64,000 nucleotides of DNA from Halochromatium roseum (GTDB taxonomy: Bacteria; Pseudomonadota; Gammaproteobacteria; Chromatiales; Chromatiaceae), in NCBI RefSeq assembly GCF_016653315.1, contig NZ_NHSH01000049.1, positions 1-64,000 of the forward strand, read 5' to 3'. A program made the position numbers and the translations under genes. This document shows, in pieces, positions 24,533 to 33,982 of this stretch. Below the pieces are notes generated by a model. It was not told the DNA's origin. It searched no databases and saw only the letters and a program-made list of their open reading frames with translations. Each line of letters opens with the position of its first letter. The first letter of the stretch is position 1.

Positions 24533-25894
24533 CTAACAGCCGCCGGGTAATCCCGCTAGGGCCATTGCCATTTCGCCTTCGTCATAGCTCAGATCATCGA
24601 GCTTGCCGTCTTTGTAGTCCATATAGGCTTGCATGTCGAAGTGTCCATGGCCGCAGAGGTTGAACAGGATCGCCTTTGACTCGCCGGACTCGCGGCACTT
24701 CTCGGCCTCGTGGATGGCGGCGCGCACGGCGTGGTTGGCCTCCGGGGCCGGCAAGATGCCCTCGGCCTTGGCGAAACGGATGCCCGCGTCGAAGCACTCG
24801 AGCTGGTTGTAGGAGCGCGGCTTGATCAAGCCGAGCTTGGCCAGATGGCTGATCTGTGGCGCCATGCCATGGTAGCGCAGCCCGCCGGCATGGAAGCCGG
24901 GTGGCACGAAGGTCGAGCCGAGCGTGTACATCTTGACCAATGGGGTCAGATGCGCGGTGTCGCCGAAGTCGTAGGCGAAGGCGCCCTTGGTCAGAGTCGG
25001 GCAGGCCGATGGCTCGACGGCGATGAACTCGGTCTTCAGGTCGTCGCGCATCGCCTGGTGCAGGAAGGGGAAGGCGATACCGGCGAAGTTGCTACCGCCG
25101 CCGGTGCAGCCGATGACCATATCGGGATAATCATCGGCCATCTGCATCTGCTCGATCGACTCGAGTCCGGTGACGGTTTGATGCAGCAGCACATGGTTGA
25201 GCACGCTGCCCAGCGCATAGCGGGTGTCGTCGCGTTGGACCGCCAGCTCGACGGCCTCGCTGATGGCGATGCCGAGACTGCCGGTGCTGTCTGGATGCTC
25301 GGCGAGGATGGCACGCCCGGACTCGGTACGGTCGCTCGGGCTAGCGATGCATTCGGCGCCGAGGGTCTCCATGTAGGCGCGGCGGTACGGCTTATGGTTG
25401 AAGCTGACCTTGACCATGAAGACGACGATCTCGAGATCGAAGAAGGTGCCGGCCAGTGCCAGTGACGAGCCCCATTGACCGGCGCCGGTCTCGGTGGTGA
25501 TGCGCTTCACGCCTTCGATCTTGTTGTAGAAGGCCTGTGCGATCGCGGTGTTCGGCTTGTGCGAGCCGGCGGGGCTGACGCCCTCGTATTTGTAGTAGAT
25601 CCGGGCCGGGGTATCCAGCGCCTTTTCGAGTCGGCGGGCGCGGAACAAGGGTGATGGGCGCCATTGCCGGTAGACGTCACGGACCGGCTTGGGGATCTCG
25701 ACCTCACGCTCGGTGCTCATCTCCTGCTCGATCACGGCGCGCGGGAAGATCGGCGCCAGGTCATCGGGCGTGATCGGCGTTTTGGTGCCGGGGTGGAGCA
25801 CGGGCGCCATCGGCTCCGGTAGGTCGGCATTGATGTTGTACCAGAACTTGGGCAGGTGCTCTTCGTCGAGCAGGTACTTGACGCTGTCGGACAT
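24533..25894 (-). CDS. trpB: TrpB2-type tryptophan synthase beta chain
   Basis: A 453-residue PLP enzyme that joins indole and serine to make tryptophan. The PLP lysine is in [15 protein letters not shown] (near residue 110), and the phosphate-binding loop is [11 protein letters not shown] (near 253). The N-terminal extension ([18 protein letters not shown]) and overall length fit the TrpB2 subgroup rather than canonical TrpB. No trpA lies beside it, as is common for TrpB2 proteins, which can work without TrpA or salvage indole. The gene stands alone between a stem-loop region and a 520-base spacer. Confidence 0.92.
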   Translation of the reverse strand: MSDSVKYLLDEEHLPKFWYNINADLPEPMAPVLHPGTKTPITPDDLAPIFPRAVIEQEMSTEREVEIPKPVRDVYRQWRPSPLFRARRLEKALDTPARIYYKYEGVSPAGSHKPNTAIAQAFYNKIEGVKRITTETGAGQWGSSLALAGTFFDLEIVVFMVKVSFNHKPYRRAYMETLGAECIASPSDRTESGRAILAEHPDSTGSLGIAISEAVELAVQRDDTRYALGSVLNHVLLHQTVTGLESIEQMQMADDYPDMVIGCTGGGSNFAGIAFPFLHQAMRDDLKTEFIAVEPSACPTLTKGAFAYDFGDTAHLTPLVKMYTLGSTFVPPGFHAGGLRYHGMAPQISHLAKLGLIKPRSYNQLECFDAGIRFAKAEGILPAPEANHAVRAAIHEAEKCRESGESKAILFNLCGHGHFDMQAYMDYKDGKLDDLSYDEGEMAMALAGLPGGC

Positions 25895-26415
25895 GATCGT
25901 TTCTCGGTTTCCCCAGTCGTATTTTGTGGCCGTTCTCTCTGATCGCCGGCTGCGGCAGGCCAGACCGCTAGAATGCTTGCGTTCTGTGGTTCGTCAAATC
26001 CGGCTATCAGCCAGCTATCAGCCAGCAATCAGCCCGCTATCAGCCAGCCATCAGGGTGAATGGCGATCGGTGCGATGGCACGTTCGCCGCTAGCGCGACT
26101 GGCGATCGCTGGCCAGTGCTTGCGGCGTCGGCAAGTGTGCCAGGTTATCGGTGTTGGCTGAAGGGCGCTGGCGCAACTCTTTTGATCGTCGAGCTTGATG
26201 TCGATCTTGATCGTCGACCCTTGCTTGTCGACGTCAGAGCTTGGCGTTACTGTCGCGGGCTAACGGGTGGCAGGCTGATCGGCGCAAGCTAACCGGTGCT
26301 AAGCTGACCGGCAGACCTTACGGCTTGTTTGCCTGGGGCGACTGGGCCCCCTGATGACTCCCTGTTGATTTTCTAAGACACCCTTTCGACAGCACGTGCG
26401 TTAAGAGGACCCGCC
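25895..26415. other. Long intergenic spacer with an 11-base tandem repeat
   Basis: No credible gene is seen in about 520 bases. Five tandem 11-base units of the ctatcagccag type with variation occupy 26004-26058. A second degenerate stretch with gctaacgg and gctgacc words occurs at about 26260-26310. The end contains a promoter-sized AT-poor region and an agagga ribosome-binding site for the next gene. Confidence 0.7.
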
Positions 26416-27591
26416 ATGAGCACCACCGCAGCCCCGATGCAGCAGTTGGATAAAGCGATGAATACCCTGCATGAGATGGGCCTACTGCCCAGCAAGCAGC
26501 GCAGCGAGGATGATCCGATGATCCCGTTGCTGGAAGCCATCGCCATGCTCGATGAGGAGCGGGTGACCGCCATTGCCCGCACGCTGGCCCAGGCCTCGAC
26601 CTTCAACACCGTGGTCCGTCAGCAGGTGCAGGCGATGGAGGTTGGTAACCGCTTCGAGGAGATCACCAACGCCTTCAACAGCATCCGTCACGATGCCAAG
26701 GTGATGGTCGATCAGCTCGAGGATGGTCAGCTCGATACCTTTGAGCGCGCGGCCAATGTGTGGATGCGGGTGACGCGCGGAGACATCCCGAAGCGTTTCG
26801 ATAAGATTAAGGCCAGCTACCTGGAGGTCACGGAAACCACCAACGATCAGATCCAGCGCGAGCAGCGCATCCTGGAGGCCTATCAGGATTTCCGCGGCGC
26901 GCTCAAATCATCCGAGGTGCTGGCACTGGAGGTGCTGAAGAAGGCGGAAGCCGAGCTGGAGGCGGCGCGTGCCGCAGTCGACCAGGCGATGCAGCAGGTC
27001 GAGGCCTTCAGTGGCGAGGATGCGGCGGCGCGCGCCCGGCTGGAGATGGCGCGCGATGAGCAGGTGCGGGCGCTGCAGAATGTCGACAAGCGGTATCAGA
27101 TTGCCAAGGACCTGTCCGACAACCTGGCCGTCTCCTACAACACCTCCGAGGTGGTGATGGCGCGGCTGCTGCAGACCACCAACGCCAAGGAGCGACTCTA
27201 TCAGCAGGCGATCAGCTTCTTCACCACCAACGAGACCGTGCTGACCGCCCTCAGTGCCTCGTTCACGGGCATGTTCGGCCTCGCCGAGACCACTGAGACG
27301 GTCAATGCGATGAAGGATGGGATCAGCCAGTCTCTTGAAGTGCTCGCGGATATCGGCGGCAAGGTTCAAGAGGAGGCGATCAAGGCCGGCTATGGGCCGA
27401 CGATCCGGGCTGAATCGGTGAAGAAGCTGGTCGACTCGGTGGTCAACTATCAGACCCACTCGCGCGAGATCATCGAGGAGATGCGCATCGCCGCGACCCG
27501 CAACGCCGAGGAGATCCGCGATGCGGTCGAGGATGGCAAGCGGCGCATGGCGCGGCTGACCGAGCTGGGGCATGGCTTGGCGGCGGCCTAG
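26416..27591 (+). CDS. Uncharacterised coiled-coil protein
   Basis: A 391-residue mostly helical protein with no signal peptide or membrane helix. The first 45 residues contain a conserved-looking start (MQQLDKAMNTLHEMGLLPSK). Coiled-coil heptads extend over about 140-230 (VLKKAEAELEAARAAVDQ), and a second helical half runs to the end with a tail rich in Arg and Glu. I do not recognise a family with certainty; it has a faint resemblance to toxic-anion-resistance (TelA-like) proteins. It begins a three-gene set with a DUF6384-like membrane protein and a second coiled-coil protein, all on one strand with spacings under 250 bases. Confidence 0.75.
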   Translation: MSTTAAPMQQLDKAMNTLHEMGLLPSKQRSEDDPMIPLLEAIAMLDEERVTAIARTLAQASTFNTVVRQQVQAMEVGNRFEEITNAFNSIRHDAKVMVDQLEDGQLDTFERAANVWMRVTRGDIPKRFDKIKASYLEVTETTNDQIQREQRILEAYQDFRGALKSSEVLALEVLKKAEAELEAARAAVDQAMQQVEAFSGEDAAARARLEMARDEQVRALQNVDKRYQIAKDLSDNLAVSYNTSEVVMARLLQTTNAKERLYQQAISFFTTNETVLTALSASFTGMFGLAETTETVNAMKDGISQSLEVLADIGGKVQEEAIKAGYGPTIRAESVKKLVDSVVNYQTHSREIIEEMRIAATRNAEEIRDAVEDGKRRMARLTELGHGLAAA

Positions 27592-27825
27592 GGTTGAGCG
27601 TTCAGCAGCCGCAAGCACATCCGAAGGCAGCCGATTGCGGCCTGCTGTTGGACCTGATAGCGCTCGACTCGAGTCGCTGGTGAAGCTTGCTTGATCAGGG
27701 TTTACAGCAGGGAGTCTGATCGGCCAAGCTGGCCTGATGACGCATCCGCCGGCGGCGGCGGATGGAACCATGATCGAGGCGAAGTATTCATTCATTGTTC
27801 GTCACCGGATCAGGACGCGAACGGG

Positions 27826-28782
27826 ATGCCCGACCACAGCCAAGAACAACCCGATAGACAGCGGCGAAACCCAGAGCCCAGCGGGGTGCGGGCGGCAACC
27901 GCTGCTGCTCCGCTCGATGACATCATGCTGGCGATGGACGTGGTCGACACCCTGCGCCGCCAGCAGCGTTTGGTCGAACAGGAGCTCGACAGCGGCCAGC
28001 GCGAGGCGGCCTTGAAGGTGCGGCTGCAGCGCGTGTATCAGGCCCAAGGCATCGAGGTCAGCGAGGCGGTGCTGGAAGAAGGCGTGCGGGCGTTGCGCGA
28101 GGATCGCTTCGTCTATCAGCCGCCGGCGCCCTCCTTTGCCGTCAGTTTGGCGCGGATCTATGTCAGCCGTGGCACCTGGGGCCGTTGGCTGCTGGGCGGG
28201 CTGGCGCTGCTGTTGCTCCTGTTCGCGGCTTGGTACCTGCTGGTCGTCATGCCGCGCCAGGCCTTGCCGGGTGAGCTTGAGGAACGCCATGCGCAGGTGC
28301 GCGAACTGGCGCGATCGCAGACGCTGGATGCACAGGCCGATCAGCTCCTGGCGGCGGCCCAGCAAGCGCTCAGAGAGGGCAAGACAGGGCAGGCTCGCGA
28401 TCAGCTTGCCCAGCTTGAGCAGCTGCGCGATCAGCTGGCCGTGGGCTATCAGCTGCGGGTGGTGAATCAGCCCGGTGTGCGCAGTGGTGTCTGGCGCATC
28501 CCGGAGGCCAATCCCGATGCGCGCAACTATTATCTGATCGTCGAGGCGATCGGGGCCGGCGGGCGACCGATTTCGGTGCCGGTGCGCAATGAAGAGACCG
28601 GCAAGATCGAGCGGGTCGAGCGCTGGGGGCTGCGGGTCGATCAACAGACCTTCGAGCGTGTGGCGGCGGATAAACAAGACGATGGCATCATCCAGGACGA
28701 TCTCCTCGGCAGTAAGGCGCCAGGCGCGCTGGAGCCGGACTACCGCGTACCGACCAGCGGTGCGGCGATTACGGAGTGGTAG
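27826..28782 (+). CDS. DUF6384-like membrane protein
   Basis: A 318-residue protein. An N-terminal cytoplasmic region has the conserved-looking LDDIMLAMDVVDTLRRQ helix and a VYQAQGIEVSEAVLEEGV helix. One membrane helix lies at about 125-145 (LLGGLALLLLLFAAWYLL). A periplasmic part then has a short coiled coil (about 155-210) and a beta-rich end (NYYLIVEAIGAGGRPISVPV). The pattern fits DUF6384, whose function is unknown. The ATG at 27826 was chosen because the sequence upstream of it is low in coding character. It bridges the membrane between the two coiled-coil partners of the gene set, if they interact (inference). Confidence 0.7.
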   Translation: MPDHSQEQPDRQRRNPEPSGVRAATAAAPLDDIMLAMDVVDTLRRQQRLVEQELDSGQREAALKVRLQRVYQAQGIEVSEAVLEEGVRALREDRFVYQPPAPSFAVSLARIYVSRGTWGRWLLGGLALLLLLFAAWYLLVVMPRQALPGELEERHAQVRELARSQTLDAQADQLLAAAQQALREGKTGQARDQLAQLEQLRDQLAVGYQLRVVNQPGVRSGVWRIPEANPDARNYYLIVEAIGAGGRPISVPVRNEETGKIERVERWGLRVDQQTFERVAADKQDDGIIQDDLLGSKAPGALEPDYRVPTSGAAITEW

Positions 28783-28959
28783 CAGCATGCGTCCCATGCC
28801 AGATCAGCACAGAAAGCAGATTGACACCGGTCGAGTGGACCCAGCGCAGCGGCTGCACCGATCGGCCCCGGGACCTTGGAGGCAGGTCGATTGGAGCAAG
28901 CGCAGCGGTAACGACCACCTATCCGAACGGTTCCTTGGACAGCTGCAGTGGGGGTATCG

Positions 28960-30438
28960 ATGATCAGCGGCCAACAGGCGATGGCGGAGGTCAGCCAGGC
29001 CGCTCAGGGCCAGCAGCAGGCGCTTGATGCGCTCGACGCGCGCCTTGCCGAGCTGCGCAGTCAGGAGCAGGCCTTGCTGCACGAGCGCGCCGAGCAGTTG
29101 AAGGCGTTGGCGCGGATACGCGTCGAGCTGCTTGGTCGCGATGCCAGTGGCGCTCTAGACGCAGCGGAAGCGGAGGCGGCGCGGTTGCTCGATGAGCGCG
29201 ATGCCGCGTCCGCGGCCTTGGAGCAGGAGATCATCGATGTGCAGGCCGGGCTCGATGCCCTGGAGCAGGCCCGCGGCGCGCAATTAGAGCGATTGCAGTC
29301 GGCGGCCGATGCCTTGGATGGCGCCGAAGCGGCGACCCAGACGCGGCTGGCGGCCGACGCCGACTATCAGGCGCAATTGGAGCAGACGCAAGAAGCCGAG
29401 CGCATCGCCCTGTACGCGGCCGAGAAGGCCAGCGAGCGCGAGCAGGAGCAGGCCAGCAAGACCAGTGCCTACCAGGCCGATCCGCTGTTCATGTATCTCT
29501 GGCAACGCGACTATGGCGGTGACGCCTATCGCGGGCGGGGCTTGACGGCCCGGCTGGATGGCAAGGTCGCGCGGCTGATCGGTTATCCCGATGCGCGCCT
29601 GTCCTACCAGCGTCTGCTGGAGATTGCCCCACGCTTGCGCACCCATGCCGAGCAGATGCGGCAGCGTGCCGAGGCCGAGATCCTGGCCCTGACGGCCCTG
29701 GACGAGGCCGCCCGCGCGGCCGACGGCATCCCTGCCCTCGAGGAAGCGCGGGATCGCGAGCAGCAGGCGGTTGATGCGATTGACCAACGGATTGATCAGG
29801 AGGAGGCGCGTCTCGAGGCGTTGCTCGAGCAGCGGGCGTGCTTTGCCACCGGCCAGGATGGTCAGAGCCGGGCGGCGGTCGAGCGCTTGGCGGAGGCCTT
29901 GGGCGCCAGCGAGCTGGTCGAGCTTGAGCGCGCCGCCCGCGCCACGCCGATGCGCGAGGACGACCAGTTGGTTGCGACCCTGATCGAGCTCGAGCGCGAG
30001 GAGCGCCGGCTGGCGTTCATGCGCGAGCAGACCGAGGCCGCGCGCGGCAAGCAGCAAGAGCGGCTGCGGGAGTTGCTGCAGGTCCAGCATGAGCTGCGCA
30101 AGCGCCGGATGGACCGCCCAGGCTCGCAATTCGAGGACAAGGCGCTGGTGGCAATGATGCTGGCCAACTTCGTCAAGGGCTTGCTCGATCGGCAAGGGCT
30201 GTTGCGCGGGCTCGAGGAGCAGTATCGCTATCGGCCGCCGCGCACTGATCCGGATTTCGGCTCTGGTGGTTATCGTCGCGGCTCGCCATGGGGCGGACGT
30301 TCTCATCCTGGATCAATCGGGCGCCCATCTGGAGGTACGACTCGGGGCTCATCCGGACGAGGTGGCTTCGGCGGTGGCGGATTTGGGACTGGTGGCGGCT
30401 TTGGCGGCGGTGGCTTCCGAACGGGTGGTGGCTTCTGA
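28960..30438 (+). CDS. Uncharacterised long coiled-coil protein with glycine-rich tail
   Basis: A 492-residue protein dominated by charged heptads (about residues 10-170 and 230-400, for example ALDARLAELRSQEQALLHER), with a compact central segment YLWQRDYGGDAYRGRGLTAR near 185. The C-terminal 55 residues are a Gly/Phe/Arg tail (GGFGGGGFGTGGGFGGGG). Start choice: ATG at 28960 with gtggggg six bases upstream; a GTG at 28948 is in frame. No signal peptide. It ends the three-gene set and is followed by about 210 bases with a short gatggccatac tandem duplication. Confidence 0.72.
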   Translation: MISGQQAMAEVSQAAQGQQQALDALDARLAELRSQEQALLHERAEQLKALARIRVELLGRDASGALDAAEAEAARLLDERDAASAALEQEIIDVQAGLDALEQARGAQLERLQSAADALDGAEAATQTRLAADADYQAQLEQTQEAERIALYAAEKASEREQEQASKTSAYQADPLFMYLWQRDYGGDAYRGRGLTARLDGKVARLIGYPDARLSYQRLLEIAPRLRTHAEQMRQRAEAEILALTALDEAARAADGIPALEEARDREQQAVDAIDQRIDQEEARLEALLEQRACFATGQDGQSRAAVERLAEALGASELVELERAARATPMREDDQLVATLIELEREERRLAFMREQTEAARGKQQERLRELLQVQHELRKRRMDRPGSQFEDKALVAMMLANFVKGLLDRQGLLRGLEEQYRYRPPRTDPDFGSGGYRRGSPWGGRSHPGSIGRPSGGTTRGSSGRGGFGGGGFGTGGGFGGGGFRTGGGF

Positions 30439-30650
30439 GTCATGAAAGATCGCCAGGCCGACCAAGCAGTGACTGCTGCGATGGCCATACGATGGCCATA
30501 CGATGGCAATCAACCAAACCGCTGAATCTTGAGTCGTTTGTCGTTGACGCTCATCAGCGTGAATTCGATAACAGGCTGCGTGGATGGACAGGCAAGTGGT
30601 TATTTCTGCGATGGTGCTGAAGGCCAGGGCTGAATGCTGAGCAACGTTAA

Positions 30651-31445
30651 ATGCTGAGCTATATCGGCGTCTCCAAAGGTTATGGCGGCCAGCTCGCGCT
30701 CGACGGCATCAATCTCGACTGCGCCGAGGCGGCCACCACGGTCTTGATTGGCCCTAGCGGCTGCGGCAAATCGACCTTGCTGCGGCTCGCCGCTGGGCTG
30801 ATTCGCGCCGATACCGGCGAGGTCTGGTTCGAGGGCGCGCCGCTCGGGCCCGAGAACCTGCGCGCGGCGCGTCTGCGCATGGGCTACATGATCCAGGAAG
30901 GCGGGCTGTTTCCGCATCTGAGCGTGCGCGCTAACGTCGAGCTGATGGCGCGCGAGCTGGGCTGGCCGGCGTCGCGGCGGCGCGAGCGACTGGCTGAGCT
31001 GGCCGAGCTGGTGCAGTTGCCAGCGGCGCTCTTAGACCGCTTCCCGCTCGAACTGTCCGGCGGTCAGCGCCAACGTGCGGCGCTGATGCGCGCGCTGATG
31101 CTGGACCCGGATCTGATCCTGCTTGACGAGCCGCTCGGCGCCCTGGACCCGATGATCCGGGTCGAGCTACAGCGCGAGCTGGCGGCGATCTTCCAGCGCC
31201 TGCACAAGACCGTGCTGATGGTGACCCATGATCTGGCCGAGGCGGTGTTCTTCGGCGATCAGCTGGTGTTATTGCGTGCTGGGCGCATCGTCCAGCAGGG
31301 CTCGGCTCAAGCCTTGCTGCAATCGCCAGCCGAGCCTTTTGTCGCCGAGTTCGTCAATGCCCAGCGCGAGCCGCAGCGGGTGTTGATCTCGCAGGAGCTA
31401 AGAAATTGTCCATCAACGTCTTCCCGATTTGAGGGCCATGGTTGA
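30651..31445 (+). CDS. Osmoprotectant-type ABC transporter ATPase
   Basis: A 264-residue ATPase of the glycine-betaine/choline (OpuCA/OsmV-like) group. It has Walker A GPSGCGKST near residue 35, the signature LSGGQRQR near 137, Walker B LILLDEP near 157 and the H-loop MVTHDLAEAV. The C-terminal 13 residues (after about EPQRVLISQEL) are encoded by a half copy of repeat B (31404-31434) and look unrelated to the family, so the original end may have been cut off. Its permease/binding-protein partner lies 2.5 kb downstream at 33983, beyond an inserted cassette. Confidence 0.88.
   Translation: MLSYIGVSKGYGGQLALDGINLDCAEAATTVLIGPSGCGKSTLLRLAAGLIRADTGEVWFEGAPLGPENLRAARLRMGYMIQEGGLFPHLSVRANVELMARELGWPASRRRERLAELAELVQLPAALLDRFPLELSGGQRQRAALMRALMLDPDLILLDEPLGALDPMIRVELQRELAAIFQRLHKTVLMVTHDLAEAVFFGDQLVLLRAGRIVQQGSAQALLQSPAEPFVAEFVNAQREPQRVLISQELRNCPSTSSRFEGHG
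31404..31434. repeat. Dispersed repeat B, left half copy inside the ATPase 3' end
   Basis: This matches the left arm of repeat B (tgtccatcaac, cttcccgatttgag) and is nearly identical to the left arm at 38247. The right arm is absent. It encodes the final residues and stop region of the ABC ATPase, which indicates that the ATPase end was rewritten when the element or cassette arrived. Confidence 0.7.
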
Positions 31446-31506
31446 GTGATGATCAAAACTCATCTCGCCGATCTTGATCGGGCCGTCAACCGCTTTCCCG
31501 CTTGAA

Positions 31507-31527
31507 ATATTACGCGCAGCGTAATAT
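31507..31527. promoter_or_regulatory. Perfect palindrome upstream of higBA (candidate HigA operator)
   Basis: The arms atattacgc and gcgtaatat are perfect inverted repeats with a three-base centre. The site is 11 bases before the likely GTG start of higB and is AT-rich compared with its surroundings. HigA antitoxins bind such operators to repress their own operon; binding here is inference. Confidence 0.6.
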
Positions 31528-31537
31528 CTTTCTCCAG

Positions 31538-31816
31538 GTGATCAAGTCGTTTCGCTGCAAGCACACCGAGGCTCTGTTCGCCGGGCAGTCGCCGCGTCAA
31601 TTCCGCGCCTTTCAGCGAGTGGCGGAACGCAAGCTGGCGCAGTGACAAGCGGCAACCACGCTTGAGTTCTTGCGTAGCCCACCGGGTCATCGGCTTGAGA
31701 AGCTCGAGGGCGATCGCGCCGGGGAGCACAGCATTCGCATCAACGACCAATGGCGGCTGTGCTTCAAGTGGCGCGATGGAGCGGCATTCGATGTCGAGAT
31801 CGCGGATTATCACTGA
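31538..31816 (+). pseudogene. higB: HigB/RelE-type toxin with internal stop
   Basis: The frame from GTG 31538 reads as a 92-residue HigB-like RNase (KSFRCKHTEALFAGQSPRQF, then LRSPPGHRLEKLEGDRAG and SIRINDQWRLCFKWRDG), with family motifs intact. Codon 36 (31643-31645) is TGA where most relatives have a coding codon, so the toxin is truncated. It lies 25 bases upstream of higA, in the order typical of HigBA. The defect is a nonsense change; the rest of the sequence is not degraded, so it looks recent. Confidence 0.75.
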
Positions 31817-31841
31817 GGAGGAAACCCGAGGAGGAAACCCC

Positions 31842-32147
31842 ATGAACACAACCAACGGCATGCGTCCGGTTCATCCGGGCGAGGTGTTGCGCGAGGATTT
31901 CCTGGAGCCCCTGGAGATGAGCGTGAACGCACTCGCGCTCGCGCTGCGGGTGCCGGCAACGCGCCTGCATGAGATCGTCAAGGAGCGCCGGGCGATCACG
32001 CCGGATACCGCGCTGCGCTTGGCGCGCTACTTCGGCGGCGATGCGCAGTCGTGGCTGAACCTGCAGTCGGGCTTCGATTTGCGCCGCGTGGAGATGGCCG
32101 CGGCGGCGCGCATCGAGCGCGAGGTGGTTCCGCGACAAGCGGCCTGA
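31842..32147 (+). CDS. higA: HigA-family antitoxin
   Basis: A 101-residue XRE-type antitoxin. It has the start of the HigA family PVHPGEVLREDFLEPLEMS and the helix-turn-helix LALALRVPATRLHEIVKERR, followed by ITPDTALRLARYFGGDAQSW. It would bind and repress the promoter palindrome upstream of higB. Upstream, the ribosome-binding segment gaggaggaaaccc is directly duplicated (31814-31841). Since higB carries a stop, the antitoxin may persist only as a regulator. Confidence 0.9.
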   Translation: MNTTNGMRPVHPGEVLREDFLEPLEMSVNALALALRVPATRLHEIVKERRAITPDTALRLARYFGGDAQSWLNLQSGFDLRRVEMAAAARIEREVVPRQAA

Positions 32148-32233
32148 TGTCACGCCCCCGCGCCCATCGTCAAGCGGCATCGCTCACGCTGGTGTTGAGC
32201 ATCCGGTACAGTTCGGACTGACTAGCTTAATCA

Positions 32234-33838
32234 GTGGGTCTGCAAACGCGATTGAAAGATTGGACCCCCGACGACAGCGACGTACTCCGCGGCGCGGGTG
32301 ATCTCGCTGTCGCGCTTGCCGTCTGTGGCTACTTGGTCGCCGCCGCGGTTGGCCTGCCGTTGTTTGAGGATGGCTCGTTCTATTTCTTTACGATTGTGAC
32401 TGAGCAGGTTGCGGTGGTGCCGAACCTCCGGTTTTCCGCCGTGCTGCCGCAGTTACCCGCGGTGATGGCTGTCTCGCTGGGGGCGGATTTGGCCTGGGGC
32501 CGCTTGATCTTCTCGGCCGCCTACATGGCAATTCCGTTGGCGACCTTGGTGGGCTCCTGGCTTCTGCTACGGCGTCGTGCGCCGGCGCTACTGCTGCTGG
32601 TGTTGCCGTCGTTTCTGGCCATGCAGCTGAACTTCTCCGGTGTCTCGGAGCTGCTGACGGGGCTCTATCTGACCTGGCCCCTGCTGCTGGCGATGTTGCT
32701 CATGCCTCAGCGTCGCTGGGTGATGGTCTTGGCCATCGTCTGGGGGCCGCTGTTGCTCCTCCTGCATCCCTTGGCCTTCATCTTCTGCTTCGGACTGGGG
32801 CTGGTGGCTTGGCTGCTGTCGTGGGCGTCTGGTGGCCGGGTTGCTTGGGTTGCCGTCAAAGAGCGCCTTGTTTGGCGTCGAATCGGGCTTTGGTTGGTTG
32901 CTAACGGGCTAGCGCGGCTCGCTTGGACGGCCTTCGGCCTCAACGACTACGAGCGCGGGCGGCTTGCCCCCGCGAGTGCGCTGGGCTATCTGTTTGGTGA
33001 GACGGTTGCACAGCATCTGCTGATCGCGATGCTGGTTTGCGTGATGCTGCTTTGCGTTTGGGTGTGGCATCGCCGCCAGCTGCCATCCTGGGCGTCTCGA
33101 GCGCTGCTGTTGTTGTTGTGGCTCGTGTTGCTCATCGCTGCTTGGGTCAGTGCTGAGTATCTTCTGGGCGAGGGCATCGTCCTCAAGTCGGCCATGACGC
33201 TAGGCGTCGGTTTGCTGGGCATGGCGGCGATGATCTGGCTTGTGCTTTGGAGGGAGGAGGGGCGCCTCCTGCGGCGGGAAGCAGGGCAAAGTTTGCCGTT
33301 GGAGGCAGAGCAAGGTCTGCAACGGGAAGCAGAGCCTGGCCTGCAGCGGGAAGCAGGGCAAAGCCTACAGCGGGAAGCGGAAGCAGAGCGAGGCGTGCGG
33401 AAGGCAGCAGGGCTAAGCGCTGCCTGCGGCAGTCTGCCAACCACCGCGATGCGCATGCTCGGCGTGGCATTGTTGATGCTGCTGTTAGCAAAGTCGTCCG
33501 CTTGGTGGACGGGCGTGCGTGGTCTGCAGGACATCGTCGCTCGCGGTGACACCGCCTGCATTCCCTTTGGTGACAATGAGCCCTATAGCCTGCAGTGGCC
33601 CTGGATGGTGATCACGGATTCCTGGCCTACACCCTTTACCGCGCTCGTGACTAGGCCCTTTGTGCCGACCTCAGAGGATGGCCAGTTTCAGCCCATCGCG
33701 GTCATGTTGAAGCATGATGGCTGCGAGCAGTTCCATGCGACTGGGATGCTGTACCTGCCCATCGGGGTGTCGCGGCCGTTCGAGGCTGTCGATGCCGTGC
33801 TTGGGCCGTTACGGCCCCCGGCGCTGTTGTCTCAGTGA
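32234..33838 (+). CDS. Polytopic membrane protein of unknown function
   Basis: A 534-residue protein starting at GTG 32234 with about ten predicted membrane helices (for example LAVALAVCGYLVAAAVGLPL, ALLLLVLPSFLAM, ALLLLLWLVLLIAAWV). A long cytoplasmic or periplasmic loop at about residues 340-395 is built of tandem EAGQSLQRE-like units (nucleotides about 33264-33411). The C-terminal region (about 430-534) is soluble and ends near GRLRPPALL-like sequence. No family is recognised. It is inserted, together with higBA, between the two halves of an ABC transporter operon. Confidence 0.7.
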   Translation: MGLQTRLKDWTPDDSDVLRGAGDLAVALAVCGYLVAAAVGLPLFEDGSFYFFTIVTEQVAVVPNLRFSAVLPQLPAVMAVSLGADLAWGRLIFSAAYMAIPLATLVGSWLLLRRRAPALLLLVLPSFLAMQLNFSGVSELLTGLYLTWPLLLAMLLMPQRRWVMVLAIVWGPLLLLLHPLAFIFCFGLGLVAWLLSWASGGRVAWVAVKERLVWRRIGLWLVANGLARLAWTAFGLNDYERGRLAPASALGYLFGETVAQHLLIAMLVCVMLLCVWVWHRRQLPSWASRALLLLLWLVLLIAAWVSAEYLLGEGIVLKSAMTLGVGLLGMAAMIWLVLWREEGRLLRREAGQSLPLEAEQGLQREAEPGLQREAGQSLQREAEAERGVRKAAGLSAACGSLPTTAMRMLGVALLMLLLAKSSAWWTGVRGLQDIVARGDTACIPFGDNEPYSLQWPWMVITDSWPTPFTALVTRPFVPTSEDGQFQPIAVMLKHDGCEQFHATGMLYLPIGVSRPFEAVDAVLGPLRPPALLSQ

Positions 33839-33850
33839 GCAGTGGCTGAG

Positions 33851-33930
33851 TGGCTGTCCATTGTCGACTTCCCGATCATCGCCGCATACCAGTCCTCAAA
33901 TCGGGAAGCAGTGAATAGACAGTTGCTCAG
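33851..33930. repeat. Dispersed repeat B, full copy before the ABC permease
   Basis: The left arm ctgtccattgtcgacttccc is mirrored by atcgggaagcagtgaatagac, with about 30 bases between. It lies 13 bases after the stop of the membrane-protein gene and about 50 bases before the ATG of the ABC permease fusion, at the other edge of the cassette that separates the permease from its ATPase. Confidence 0.75.
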
Positions 33931-33982
33931 GACGAGGCGGCGGATGGTTTCTGGTTGGTGGCTCTTTCCTCAGAGGTGTTTG

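Noticed and set aside
31643..31645. Selenocysteine or stop-codon recoding in higB
   Set aside because: There is no downstream SECIS-like hairpin and HigB has no selenocysteine relatives. A nonsense change or base-call error is simpler.
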